DNA of 64,000 nt from Dryococelus australis (taxonomy: Eukaryota; Arthropoda; Insecta; Phasmatodea; Phasmatidae). Positions 46,480 to 59,080 of the stretch are shown piece after piece. How positions within the stretch are numbered: position 1 is the stretch's first letter; the number at the start of each line of letters is the position of its first letter. The position numbers were made by a program, and so were the translations under genes. The stretch covers positions 124,605,838 through 124,669,837 of the forward strand of contig CM057000.1 of the NCBI GenBank assembly GCA_029891345.1. Reading direction: 5' to 3'. The notes beneath the pieces are model-generated. The model worked only from the letters and a program-made list of their open reading frames with translations, made no database searches and was not told the origin of the DNA.

Positions 46480-46750
46480 TGCTTGGTTAGAGCTCAATTT
46501 TGTTGCCACAGATTGGCACACATCACCTCAGTGTTCTATTCTGGCTGGACATGGCTGCTGCTCCTCCAGCCAGTCCTTCGCATTGGCTGGAGCCGCAAAG
46601 ACTTGACCTTATCTGTGCCTCTTCCATGCTCTTCCGGCTTCTGCATGGGGCAGGAAACTCAATGGCGCAGAGTGCTTGCTTCGCGAGGCCGAAAAGCTTA
46701 CAAATTAAACTCATCGTCAGTCGAAAACTACTCGCGATGGGTGATAAGAT
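46480..46750. other. GC-richer patch, possible exon or promoter, unassigned
   Basis: This 270-bp patch stands out in GC content. Three long overlapping frames cross it: 46444-46755 and 46500-46814 on the plus strand and 46523-46822 on the minus strand. On the minus strand GCAGCCATGTCC is a good start context, and AACACTGAG|GTGATG 27 bp later could be a donor. None of the translations shows a recognised motif, so I do not call a gene. Confidence 0.25.
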
Positions 46751-49700
46751 TATGAAATGGAGAAGTGTGTGTGTGTGTCTATATATCAGCGGTATAGGAA
46801 AGCAGCAGCTATGAACTTTCAATTAAAATAGTATTGCTAGTTAATATATGTTTAGTCTGTAGCATACATTAAACATGAGAATAGTAAGACAGAGTAAATA
46901 TATTGAAAAGTTACTTCCGATTTCAAATTATATACTTGCCTCACCCAATCAAATTCATAATTTACATTTATGAAAATTTGGGTAAGTCATAGTACACCAT
47001 AATTGTTGTCATTTTACAAACATTCACACTATGCATGCACTTAATTCCTCATTAATTCTTGCACATGAAGTATACTTAACAAAGATGGTTTCTATATTTT
47101 AAACATTTAAATTTTTAATCAAATACCGATTACCTGATATTTTTGAAAAAGAGAGGGGTGGGGGAGAAGGGGAAGGGTTTAAGATGGTTACATTTCAACT
47201 GCTCGCTGTGCGACTGTGGCCAGTGTTAACCTTTCAGTGTCTCACTGCCACGTTTGTGCTCGACATTCTTCGCAAGCAGATGTACACACACCTGTATAGG
47301 TAGCCAATTGTCATACATTTCTCCAACTCAGAGTTCATTGTCTCATCTCAGCTAGTGCCTTCTCCCGCCACACACATAATTTGGCTAAGTAGTAGCAACA
47401 TAGTTCAGAGCACTAGCAGTTGATTGCAGTGGAACAGAATAGCTTATTTGCTTACACCACGACTCAAGGAAGGGTGAAAGTAGTACAGAAGCATAATGCC
47501 AAATGACGTACATCTAAAAAGTGAAGTGGAAATTGACAAAATACACGTGTTAACAGAACCAAAAAATTGTTCTTTTGTATTAAATAAATTGAATATCCTT
47601 GTGAGCGCATTGTGTATTCCACATGGCTAGACAGAAGTAAATTTATCACAAATACTGCAAGCATGGATAACAAACATGCATAATTGCACTGACCACACAA
47701 AAAAATTAAGTTTTAGTGTCACATTATGTCAGTTTTTTTAACTGATTTAAAGTTGTTAAATTCTATAAAACAAACTAATTTCATATTATATTCTGGTAAA
47801 TACAGCATTTTTTTTGTATAATACTGTATAAGCATACAAAAGGTGAAACCAAGATAGAAAGGCACCATGGTAGTGATAAAGAATTTTTTTTAATGCTCCA
47901 ATATTTCAAAATTTACATAATTACTTCTATTGTTTATAAGACTGACTTAATTACATTCACACCAAAGTTGTGTTCTAACTTAATCTTTTTATATATAGTA
48001 ATTATAAAAGCATGAAAAAAGTGAAATTATTCCCTACATAGTAAAACATGAGGAAATTTGTATTTCTTGTACATATTGAATACTGGACAAAGTACTTGCA
48101 CTCATAAATAATCATGTTACACACCAATGCTAAGGTAGTTTCAATATACAAATTGCGAAAAGCTAAGTGAATTGTGGTGTTAAGTGAATGGAAACAAGAC
48201 CATGATATAAAACAGTACAACACCCACAGCCCCTTTCTAACTAAAGCAAAGAAATCAAGGTGAGTAACAGAAACAGAATGCAGACAAGCAGTTACTTCAC
48301 CCTTGTGACCATGCTGCAAAAAATACTACCACCCTTGCTCTGTGGAGTTATGTGCCAGTAACATAGTGTCAGTTTGTAACATACAGAAACTGTTTCGACA
48401 GAACCAGGGAAGAAGTGATGTAAAATAACGAAGGAAAAAAATAATGCAAATCCATTATGTAAATGTATTACGCATGATGAAAAAAACTTGTGCAAAAAGC
48501 CAGAAAAGTGTAAAATCAGAAAAGGTGCGAATTAGAGGTTCAAATTTGAATGTTGTTAAACACAGTATCTTCCAACACCGAATTTCACTATAAAACTATT
48601 TATAATTACAACCTTTGGTAACAGAAAGGAACAGAAATTGATAAAAATTAAATACAAAAAACACATCTTTACAAGCATAACACAGCAAAAACACCTTACA
48701 TGCAACACTTCTTTACAGTAGACATCCATTTGAACTAGCTTTTTAATCTAAAATTTACTTATTATTAAAATGTGTACTGAAATGTACACACCACAATTCA
48801 TAAAACATGCGAAAATTTGTTGAGAAACTTCCATGTCATGCTGCATTGCTTTCCAATAAAATCATTTTAAAATTCATCATCGAGCAAATTTATCACAAAG
48901 TTGAAACTCGAATATTATGATGATATGTTGCCAATGCAATGAAAATGGAAGGTGGTTTTGATTGAGTGCATTCAAATGGTGACCTTATAAAAAAAAAAGT
49001 TATATAACAGTAGGTAAGAGTTACAAAAAATTAAGATATTAGGAACAGTTAAATTTACACAGGATTTATGCTGCAAAACATATTTAATGTGTAAAACTAA
49101 AACAAGGAAAACTCTCATATACAATTATGAGTTGGAACAAATAAGTGGCCATGCAAATAACTGTTAAAATAGAAAATTATTTTTTTTTTAATGCAGTAAA
49201 AATATTGCAGTGATTCCTTCATAAAACCAGTTTAGGAAAAATAAAGTACGCATGTGGAAGAACTGGCTGGTCACAACTACAAAATGATCTCAGGAAAACA
49301 TAGCTGTAAAGACAACTCGTACTTAAAAAGTTCTCACAACTATGGCAACATTCTCGATTAACTTTACTTACATATTTTTTTTAAATTATTCTGTTATGTA
49401 TAGATTGTGTGATAAAAGAAAACTCTTCACTTTAAAATATAAACACAATTAACATAAAAAGAACAGCTATCAGAGTGTGTAAAAAAAAAAAAAATCCAGC
49501 TGCAGAAGCCACAATAACGAAATTTGTGAAAGGAATTTTCTGCACATGTTGTATGAATGTGCCGACACATATCACTAATTGACAAATAATATACAAATTT
49601 ACACACCTACATAGAGTAAAACTTAACCTTTTAAAAAAAAATTCCCATAATTTTGCACGTGATCAAAAATAATGTAATGTGGCCCTCTTAGGAAATGTGT

Positions 49701-50007
49701 CAGTCTCTTCAGTTTTACTGTAGTTATACAAAACCTGACACTACCTAGCATTCACAAATACGAAAAATACAGATCAAGAATTACAGTCACAGAAATCTTT
49801 ATTCAGAATTTAAGAGATTTAACGGGAATAGTTGCAGTATTCTCAGACAGCTGTGCAAGAGGCTCCCCAAAGCAGTATCTCACCCGAGCCAGTCTCCCAT
49901 TTCCCCCTCTGGCCCAGTTCCCCACCTAAACTTGCCCTGCTTCCAACATCACCGGCCCATTGTCTCCGCAGTAAACTGCTCTTGACCATCTTGTCAGTTC
50001 ACTACCA
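46751..50007. other. AT-rich sequence, nothing recognised
   Basis: Short frames at 47464-47700, 48002-48319, 48292-48495 and 49832-50023 have no recognisable features. No repeats stand out. Confidence 0.4.
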
Positions 50008-50516
50008 GGTTATTCATGGTTAACTGAATACTTCTGAAAACAACATTTGAATAATTCCACTGCCAGCTGTAAGTTGTTCACAGTTAATTGGGCACTTTTG
50101 AAATCAACTTTTGAAAATTGTCACTGTCAGCTATTGGCTACTCAGTTAACTGGGCACTTTAGAAAATATCACTACCAGCTATAGGTTGTTCATGGTTAAT
50201 TGGGCACTTTCGAAATCAACCTTTGAATAATGTAACTGACAGCTATTAAGCTGTTCAGTTAACTGGGCACTTTAGAAATCAACATCTGAAAATGTCACTT
50301 CCAGTTATCTATAGGCTGTCCAGTTAATTGGGCACTTTTGAAATAAACCTTTGAAAATTCCACTGTCTGCTATAGGTTGCTTATGCTTAATTGGGCTCTT
50401 TTAAAACCAACCTTTCAAAAATGTCACTGTTACTGCCAGCTATAGGATGTTCACAGTTAATTAGCCACTTCTGAAATCAACCTTTTAAAAATGCCGTTGC
50501 CCCTAGCTCCATACAA
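50008..50516 (+). repeat. Eight-unit tandem array derived from the end of MITE family A
   Basis: Units begin near 50009, 50073, 50136, 50184, 50251, 50314, 50376 and 50446 (period 48-70 bp, mostly 62-67). A typical unit reads GTTCACAGTTAATTGGGCAC, then TTTTGAAATCAAC, then GTCACTGCCAGCTATAG. This matches the left end of MITE copy 1 at 509-570 (GTTCACAATAAAGTGAGCAC, TTTTGAAATCAACC, GTCACTGCCCCTACC). The last unit runs on into GCCCCTAGCTCCATA and CAGCATGCACC, resembling the MITE body beyond its end. No long ORF crosses the array. Confidence 0.85.
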
Positions 50517-53338
50517 TTAAATATACACACTGACCAGCATGCACCTAGGCACTTATATCAACGTTCTTCACCCACTGCCACCCTACAAAGTACCAAGTCA
50601 TCAAGGCATTTACATCTCTGCCATTCTCCTGAAAATCTAACATCATTCCTACAATTTGCTGTTATGTACATATCTATACCCACTTCTAGGTGAGATGGCA
50701 TTCTACGAATATTTTCTCTCATTGGTTCCTTTAAGTACATTTTGATATAACTTAGTGCTTTATAACATTTTTGTTCGGTTGTATTAAATTCTTAAGACTA
50801 TTTTTCGTGACTCGCATTCTTTTTGAGGTCCACAGCTGTGGACTTCGAATTTTTTTAATTGTCACATCAAAATATTCTCTTATTCAGTTACTGCACCTGT
50901 CCAACTATGACTACATTGTGCAGCTATGAATTTATTTATCAAACTACCTAAATTTAAAACTTATAGACTTTTTCTAAACAGATAATTTCTAGTCACAAAA
51001 TAACTTACCCAAAGGTTTAGCCCATCTGAAATTTTTTAACCACCATAAGTGAGTAGCCAGTGATGTCAAATATTGGATGTTTAGAAATTGTCTTGCAAAA
51101 ATTTTTAAGGCAAGAAATTAATGGAATTTTACAGTCACAGTAAAATTTGGACAAGCATATAATTTGAGACTGGACAAATGCATTGAAAGTATTTTTTCTA
51201 ACCTAATTTTTTATTTTATTCTAAATAAATGCAGACCATTAGCCTATAGCATAAATAATGTAAATATTATTTTTGAAGTATGTAATGTTTCATTACTTTT
51301 GCATATAGCATTTACTGCATGTACATAATGGAAAATCTATGCTGCTTTCAGCAAGTTGAAGAACGGCGCTGTTAAACATTTAATATGTAATCATAATTCC
51401 TCTGTTGTATTATGTGAAATAGTTCGTGTGTATGAATATACAGAAACCAAATGTGTATCATTTGAATTTTTATGTAACTCTCACAGTCTAGTAGATAAAT
51501 CTCTCAACACTTCTACAATCAGTTAGGAAAAAAAATTATACATGTATTTTCTTCTTGTTTAAGTGTGCGAAACTTGAAACCTGATTATACTTAAGACTTT
51601 TTTTTGTATATGACTAAACGCACGCTTTGTATCTTGTAACTATATTAAAACCTTAGATCATTCTCTGAACAGAGTTCAGCATAGCATAAAAAAATTGTAC
51701 ACATTAATTTTACATTATTAAAGAAATTTAAATTTCTACAACACCAAAAACTTGTTATTTAATAATCAATGCCATTTAAGTGCAATAAACACACTGATCT
51801 GGCAAGTTAACTTGCTATATCAATAAGCTTGCTGTCAGCTAATGTGTACCTTTATTACCTCTAGGGGGTAACTGCTGAATAGCAAAACATGCTTCGTCAG
51901 TCAGTGCCACTGTCAAGAGGTAAAAAAAAAAAGGTGGAGCACATGACAATGAGTGATTGACACCAAAGTAAAAGCTGCTATAAGAGGTGATGTCATTTTG
52001 TTGTGCACATATGCACATAGGTCAAGAATGGACCACAAACCCACTGTGCACATTACAGCATTGCAACATTCAGAAAACAAATTGCTAGACATTTGTGATG
52101 GATGGAATAAACATTAATAACTACAGTACAGTAACACCACCTAATTTTTAAGCAGAAAACTGGGTGTGCACATGATTTTGTGCTCTTCAATACCAGCCAC
52201 TAATGACCAACACACTTCATGAGCTATCCTGTACTACAGTAGAGTACATATAAACAACTGAAAGAAATGGTCTTGAAATATTCAAGTGAACACACTAATA
52301 TAGGTTTTTTCCAAACTGGTAAATGTCATTTAAATTTAGTTCTATACTATAAAGTTACCAGTAATTTTTCTTTTTTCATTAAATAAAGTGCAAATAAATA
52401 ATTTGTTGAATATAACCTTTTATACTTGCTGAGCAACACACCATGTCTGAGTGTGGCTTGTGAAATTAGTGTTTACATTTGTACATTGCTTGAAAATAGT
52501 TTTTTTTACAAATTCTTTTATCTTCATCATTATCAAGATTTTTGATTATCCGAATTACATGTGGTCCCTATTAGTTTGGATAATAAGCTTTCTACTGTAT
52601 ATTAATTTGTGAAAATGTGTAACAGTTTTGGCGAAAACAAGTGTTTATTACAATCACTAACAGTATTTGGTGGTAAATCAATTTCAGCTTTAAAAGGGGT
52701 TTAAATTTAGAAAAAAATGCACTGTGTAGTTTGTAGCTATTATTTCTTCACAAATCTTGTAAGTGCCATTAAAAATTTTAATGTGTTTTGATCATGTACT
52801 TGGGAAGAATAAAAAAAAGAAGAGAAACCTAACAAAAGAGCCATTTTGGTGCCCTATACAGAGAGCAATCTTTAAATTGAGAGACTGTCACAGTTTTGCT
52901 GCCACACTATAAAACCACCACCTCTCAGCCTCAATGACACCCTTTCCGTGTTCTGATCATGTTACACACAGTTTTTACAAAAATTCTAAACATCAGTCTA
53001 GTCCATCTATCACACAAGCCAAATTATCTTTTAATTCTGACTTACCACCATTTTAAATTGATTATATGAATTATCAACAAACGATAAAAACAATCTGCAG
53101 TTCCTATTAGAGACCTATAATCAAGTAGAAATACACTTTAATTATGGGAATATATAAAAATAGAAAATTACTGAACCACCAGATGACAAACTTGGGCCAA
53201 TTATACCACTTGTGATGTTATTGCATGTCAACAAAATTAAATTTGACCAATTATTATGCTTCAGTACCAATTACCAACTGCAGCTGATTTTAACACACTA
53301 AACATAATTCTAAAAATTCCATAAAAAAGCAGATTAAT
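50517..53338. other. AT-rich, low-repeat sequence, nothing recognised
   Basis: No open frame above 60 codons apart from 50558-50740 (minus, no features). Near 52555-52605 a TTATCCGAATTA...TTTGGATAATAA inverted pair recalls a pogo-like end but is too short to call. Confidence 0.4.
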
Positions 53339-53491
53339 CCTAACATAAGTATTGGTTGCAAGTATGCCACTGGGCTACCAATAATACACAAAGAGGACAG
53401 GAATCCAAGTACTCACAGTGTAGTACACATCGACATGCATGCACACACAAAGTACGATGAAACACTTTCCACAGGGTTAGGCAATTGCAAC

Positions 53492-53519
53492 GTTTCGCTG
53501 GCTAAGCCAGCTTCATCAG
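53492..53519 (-). ncRNA. Hammerhead-like core in the left arm
   Basis: On the minus strand CTGATGA is followed by a perfect stem (AGCTGG, loop CTTAG, CCAGC) and GAAAC, the conserved hammerhead ribozyme core and stem II. The cleavage triplet (usually GTC) that should follow stem III cannot be identified (sequence continues GTTGCAATTGCC). Probably inactive. Confidence 0.45.
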
Positions 53520-53666
53520 GCTACGAGTTGTAGAACACCGTAGTATGGTGGAAAACCATACTGCTAGTGGTAAACCTAGCGGCCGGGCTGTGAACTAGGG
53601 TGGGGCAGGAAAATTGAAAAATTGTCTGTATAGGTGAGTGTGTGTGTGGTTAAATACTGTGATTAT

Positions 53667-53915
53667 CTTATGTTGAGGCCTGGCGGCTGCCAGGATTTTG
53701 TTATAAATTCGTGAGCTAATTCCCATTGTCTGAGTTTTGAGCTATTGCTTGAAGGTGGTAGGGCTCTCACAACTCTGGTACTGAAGCAAGAATCTAAATC
53801 TTTGTTGTATGATGCTGCATGTTCTCCCACTGGTTTGACTTGTTAGGTGTCTGCTCTGTGGCCAATTATTCTCTACCCAAGTGTGTTGGTGGTGAGGCCG
53901 CTGTATTCTATATTA
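53667..53915 (-). pseudogene. GIY-YIG-like endonuclease remnant of a Penelope-like element
   Basis: The minus-strand frame reads NIEYSGLTTNTLG, stop, RIIGHRADT, stop, then VKPVGEHAASYNKDLDSCFS and later KLRQWELAHEFITKSWQPPG followed by LNIR and a stop. The spacing Y-x-G-x-T ... R-x3-H ... E-H-A ... (E)x(L)I..x-P-x-LN is that of the second half of the GIY-YIG domain at the C-terminus of Penelope-like polymerases, where it nicks DNA for insertion. The first half (the GIY and YIG strands) is poorly kept and two in-frame stops are present. Dead. Confidence 0.5.
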
Positions 53916-53999
53916 CTGTTTTTTCCCTGTGGCTGTTTATTTTTTTTTTTTCTGTTACACAGCCCTTCCACCATACTGCAGTGTCCTACAACTAGCAGC

Positions 54000-54027
54000 C
54001 TGATGAAGCTGGCTTATCCAGCGAAAC
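54000..54027 (+). ncRNA. Hammerhead-like core in the right arm
   Basis: On the plus strand CTGATGA, stem AGCTGG / CCAGC with loop CTTAT, then GAAAC. It is the mirror image of the core at 53492-53519. Stem III and the cleavage triplet are not evident, so activity is doubtful. Confidence 0.45.
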
Positions 54028-54155
54028 ATCACGATCGCGCAACCGTGTGGAAAGGATGTTATCATTTGTTTGTGTGTAAGTGTAGGCGCACGCGCCTGTC
54101 AACAAGTAATACACTGTAAGTACATACTGTACTTTAATTCCTAACATAAGTATTG

Positions 54156-57100
54156 CTTATCTGTGATTTTTCTGGAGTTTTAAGTTAATGGTTGACAGTG
54201 CTCAGCCATTATATTACTGGAATTTTTTATGCACCTGCATACTGGAACAACAGTTAGTTACATACATGACTTGTGCTGATGACAAATATTGTGTGACTAC
54301 AAACCACGAGTGTACAAAAGGGAGAGGGGACGACTGCAAAAAAAAAAAAAAAAAAACTTTTACAGCCAGATCATGCACAACACCACTAAATATACACAAC
54401 AAATAAGTGTATCAAAATGTTAGCAATGGAAATCAAGGGTTGCAAACAGTAAAAAAATTCTTTCTAAAAAAAGTTTATATCTCTACATCAAGAATTAAGA
54501 GAGGGAGGAAAGAGGAGAATAAATTGGTTTGCACATTCATAAACAGTAAAAGAATGACCCTTGGAAAATAAACCATTTCGTGATGGGATATAGATGTATC
54601 ACGTCACCTATCCCACATTTTAGCTACATGTGAACAGAACACTGTTATTCTTGAACTTGATTTAGAGTCAGTCCACATCAATACGCAACGTTACATACCT
54701 TGGAACTAACTATATGTACAAATATTGCTAATTATACTAGACATACCACAGCAAAGGGCACACCTGTATTTACAATGTATGTTATCATCATTCATTCACA
54801 TTTAACAGACACCATTAATAACTTTAAGAATTTACAGACAAGATATTTAAAAAAAATAGATTTTGAATTAAGACTGGTAATGTTTACGACCACACGTAAA
54901 ATACCAGCTGCAATAGTTACATCATTATTTAAAAACACACATCAACCCTATTTAAAAAATATGACCCACATTATGGGCATTATCAGTACATATTGCTAAA
55001 GAGTTTAAAGTAGTAAATTTTTAAAAATAATGCCAAGTTTTGTTGATATGCAAGCTTTCATTTGTACACAAAATATGTTATATTAAAAGATGCAGTGCTG
55101 GAAATTTAAACTGAAGGAAACTGAATTACATTACAATTACAATGCTGTTCACTGTTCTATATGATTAATAAAAGGATAAGTCTCTCAACTTTCAGAACTT
55201 TGTATAAATTCAACTCAATGAATCAAAATATTCAAATTAATTTTGCCAGTGTCAAATACCAACACAGACACAAAAAAAAACACTACAATTGAAAGTAAAG
55301 TAGCAAATTATAATCTGAATACAAAAAATTTACTGTGTTTTTAAATTAGCATATAAGAATTCAAGACAGAAAATCCACAAGCTGGAAACAGCAGTGAATG
55401 ATAATTAGGGAATCAGAATTATCTACAATTTCAATATTTTTCACATCTACACAGAGTTAAGGTGCAAAAAATAAAGCTAAATGTCTTTTGCAAAAACCCA
55501 TACACAAGCTTAGTTACCTATTTGGATGCAATTGCAAATAAATACTGGGTATACAATTTCCTACAAGTAACGTATTCTGAAATAATTTCTAGTAAAATTT
55601 CACACCAGTACTGATATACAGAAAAAATAAAATAAAATTTAAAAAATACCACAAACTTGTAACAATAAATACCATGTACAAATTATACAATATTCACAGC
55701 TAACTTCAACTACGTTATGAAGTTACGAAATCCAACGTTGAAAAACCTTTCGAGGGTAATCTATCAGTTTACTGCAATTGTGACATCAGTGGTTTAAATT
55801 GTACATCAATATTTGTATTGAACATTCATTGCTGTAAAAAATTTACACCTACACTTCCAAAGCTGTTTTTCAAAACAAGGGGGCTGTTCAGAACTACAAG
55901 CCACAATTTTCTTCCCATAAAAGCAAATGTTTTAAATTGAAATAATACGAAATAGGTATAGTTAATTAGCAATCCCTTTCATTATTTGTGATATACAATA
56001 CAGTACTGGTCTGAATACAACAAAGCAAATTTCATATATATTATTTTCAAAGCAGCACCTCTAAATTTTTAAATTACTAACTTTGCCTGACAACATGTTT
56101 GTTAAATACGACTGTCAAACGTAACTAATACATTTTTCAGTGTGCATAGACAAATGAGTGCATATGTATGTTTATTTCACATATGGCAGTGCATGCTGTA
56201 AACCCATGTTCTCTTTAATACAGTTTGGTAATACAATAACTATGTAAATCCATCGTATAGAACCACATGCTCAAGAAATTGCATTGGTAGTCTTCTAAAC
56301 TGTAACAAAGCCACTGTACGCTGAAGATACTGTGAAACCAGCTATCTAGAAACCAAACACAACATTCCACGTACCAAGGAACGCATCTTGTTAAAAGATC
56401 TCCTAGCAGAAACCTCTCCCAATTGACTTGTGTTATGATCAGGCAATGTTAAAAATAATTATGTTAACTCTGTAAGCTCAATATTTGCAGCTGTGTTTGA
56501 AGTTATAATGAACCATTGTGGCGATGACAAATTACTTGGGTTATAACGGACCACTAAAACAATGTAGTGTTTGCAGGAACTTTTCAGAGGACTGCTGGTG
56601 TGCCTAGCTTCTTGTAAAACCCATTTTAATTAAATTTAGAAAAATTAATTCATTGATGATGAAGACAGCATTTAAAAATAGCTTTCAGGAAGTTTTCTAT
56701 TCGTGTTCATATTCTAGCTTCAATTGTTTGTTTCATTTCCAATGCGTAGAACTTGAACTGTGGAAATAGCTAAAACCAAAATTCCCACAATCATTTTTTT
56801 GGTATAAAAACTCCAAAATTCAAGTGCAGGACTTTGAAAACAGTGTAGGGACTTGCATAAACCTGTATATCTATAATTACGTCATGACAAGACCCCTGCA
56901 CAGTTCCATACAGGTGGACTACAGGCAAGAAGACAAGCATACTAGTAGTTCAGTGCCATGCAAGGAAAGGCAACAAAGTCACAATGTGTGCACCCTGTGA
57001 CATCCACAGAGGTCCTAAGTCTCCCATTGTTCCAGTTAGAAATATATGTGAATTAAAAGACATTTAAATTTCCACTTTGTAGAATGTAAATGTGACCATT

Positions 57101-57493
57101 TTGTTAAAATTAATTGTTTACTGCTTCCTAAAAATAACACTTACTTAAGACTTCAAGGTTTCCTTACATTAAACTGAGGTATCTGTTACTAAGTAATGTC
57201 CCATGGGCTGCACAAACTTTTTGGCTCCACTCTAAGCAAATCATGTGCACTGCAGCCTGCAACAGAGATTACTTCACACTGGATATTGTTCATGGACACA
57301 ACATTATGCTGTATTCAATGTGTTTTCGTCGTTCACATAATTAAATGTTGCACACACATTCCGTGGACGTCATCTTAACAAGAAGATATGTAAAAAAGTT
57401 ATATTCTATTTTTAAGCCATTTAAACTCATGTAAATTAAATATTAATTGAAGTCACTTGGTGCAAGATAAAGCGAGGATACAAATGGTGAAGG
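54156..57493. other. AT-rich, low-repeat sequence, nothing recognised
   Basis: Frames at 54188-54406, 54700-54999 and 57196-57378 have no recognisable features. An A18 run lies at 54338-54356. Confidence 0.4.
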
Positions 57494-57600
57494 TTGCAAG
57501 TAGGCCGCTAGGCTACCAAAAGTATATTAATGGACAGTAATTCAAATATTACACTGTTAAGTACTTGAATCTGTCCTTTTATATACAAATTATTAAGTAA
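57494..57600. mobile_element. Short relative of the Penelope-like element end
   Basis: GGTTGCAAGTAGGCCGCTAG, then GCTACCAAAAGTATATT and GGACAGTAATTC, matches the left edge of the 53355 insertion (GTTGCAAGTATGCCACTGGG, GCTACCAATAATACAC, GGACAGGAATCC). It folds back on itself over about 60 bp (GGACAGTAATTCAAAT against ACTTGAATCTGTCC). Confidence 0.65.
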
Positions 57601-57774
57601 CAAATACTGAACGTGGACAGATATTTTACAGTGAAAACAAATATGTACTGTCTCGAACTGCAGTCAGCTTGTATTGGTAGTCTTTGGAAAAAAATCTTAC
57701 ACAATTAAATTTATTTTCAAGAGGACTGCCTTGTCTTATTTTTACAGTATGAAAAATTATTGATATACATTACA

Positions 57775-57993
57775 TTTTGTTTTTGTAAGGTGAAATGGAC
57801 AGATATAAAGGTTGCCAGATATCAAAAAAAGCAAACAAAAGACTCATTCTACAATGACACATGTATGGATATGCATCACGATCATGGAGATGGAAGAGTC
57901 AGAAAGTTAGAGTTTATCTACAATAGGATACATGCAGACATGGACAAACAAAATAAGAGAGCTGGTCAACTCCCAAATCTTACGTGGCCATGA
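57775..57993 (+). CDS. Weak exon candidate, unrecognised
   Basis: A plus frame ending at TGA (57993) gives KVKWTDIKVARYQKKQTKDS, then MHHDHGDGRVRKLEFIYNRI and HADMDKQNKRAGQLPNLTWP. It is preceded by TTTTGTTTTTGTAAG|GTG, a passable acceptor with a T-rich tract. The charged, evenly mixed composition looks more coding-like than nearby frames. I do not recognise it, and it may be chance. Confidence 0.25.
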   Translation, partial: FCFCKVKWTDIKVARYQKKQTKDSFYNDTCMDMHHDHGDGRVRKLEFIYNRIHADMDKQNKRAGQLPNLTWP

Positions 57994-59080
57994 ATTTGTG
58001 AAGTCAATAAGAATTGCATATTTTCTCACTATGTTGGTCAAGAGAAATCGGTGAGTATACCAAACACTTGAATCAAAAATTTATGACTTTCTAATAACTT
58101 TCTACAACTTTTTTTTTTTTTTTTTTTTAAATTATGGGGGTCTGGTTTTTGTACCTTTCAACGAGAACAAAGTCCACTTTCAATTGCTTCTCATTGAATA
58201 GCCAGCATTTTATGAAATATTTACATTGTGGTCAAGCATTAATATAGTATCACTGTATTATTGCAATCATTTGAAGTTTGTTTAGTTATTTATTTATATG
58301 TGTATTTATTTTCAGAGTCAGTCCAATTACTTATTGCTAATGGCAGATGTTTTTCGAAAAATATTTATGGCGATGCTAAACTTCAATATCCTACACCCAC
58401 AACCAAAACTTCCTTTGGTTATTGGCTGCGTGTTTATGTGAGAAGATATGTTTTTATTTGACTGGTCCAATTGTAATAAAGTACTCTGATACTGAACCTC
58501 CATGATTTTCAGTGACGCACGACACATTCTGTGCATTAGGAATAAGCACTCTACTCACCAACTTCGCCCCATCTTCGAGCACACCACTCGTACAAGGGAA
58601 AGTAATCACCCCTAAACAGTACAACGGGACACATGCCTACAGGGTACGTTGGCACATGTTAAGAGAGACTAGACACATGGCCTCAAACTATACTGTTTGC
58701 CAAGAAACTCCAAGAAGCCATCACGCTGTCGCTCTACCCCCGACTTAGGATTTTACTGTTGCCTGAGACATCGGCTCCCTCCAGGAAGGTCAAGCTAGTG
58801 CCTTGGTTTGCCACTGAAGGGTAGCACCCAGTCTACTCCAGCAGTTGCAGTCTCCAGCCTCTCACAGAAGCAATAAGGAATGTCAACGCCTCCAGCCGAA
58901 GCGATCAGAAATGACAGGCACTCCTTCAGAGAACGAATATTCAACCCCTGCGGAGAAAGGGTAGCCACCCCCTCACACCTTAGAGAACCAACACACTTGG
59001 AAATTTAGTATAAAGGGCCAGCAAACGTTGGCTCTGAGCAGTCGATGCACTCTCCAGATAACAAATGTTTCCTTTGAAAA
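57994..59080. other. Unassigned; GC-richer stretch 58500-58990
   Basis: A T22 run occurs at about 58109-58130. From 58500 to 58990 GC content rises and CTCC/CAGC words are frequent, without a sensible long frame (58512-58748 is featureless). This could be LTR or other repeat sequence. Confidence 0.3.

Larger units (their letters stand above)
53355..54139 (-). mobile_element. Penelope-like element remnant with inverted arms and 16-bp target duplication
   Basis: CCTAACATAAGTATTG occurs at 53339-53354 and again at 54140-54155, bracketing the insertion. The two ends (about 53410-53590 and 53960-54130) are inverted relatives of each other. Both contain CTTCATCAGGCT / AGCCTGATGAAG next to CCAGCGAAAC. 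Between them lies a GIY-YIG-like coding remnant on the minus strand. Inverted pseudo-LTR arms, a GIY-YIG nuclease and hammerhead-like cores are all known traits of Penelope-like retroelements. Reverse transcriptase is absent. Confidence 0.72.

Noticed and set aside
46444-46822. Protein-coding gene in the GC-richer patch
   Set aside because: Three overlapping frames on two strands, none with a recognisable motif. Kept only as an unassigned patch.
50008-50516. A local duplication of a coding exon
   Set aside because: Units contain stops in all frames and match the end of a MITE instead.
51855-51925. Short inverted pair TTACCTCT..AGAGGTAA as a MITE
   Set aside because: Only 8 bp pair, with no further inverted homology and no duplication of flanking DNA.
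53492-54027. Active hammerhead ribozymes
   Set aside because: The CTGATGA..GAAAC core and stem II are present, but no convincing stem III with a cleavage triplet could be found, so only hammerhead-like cores are claimed.
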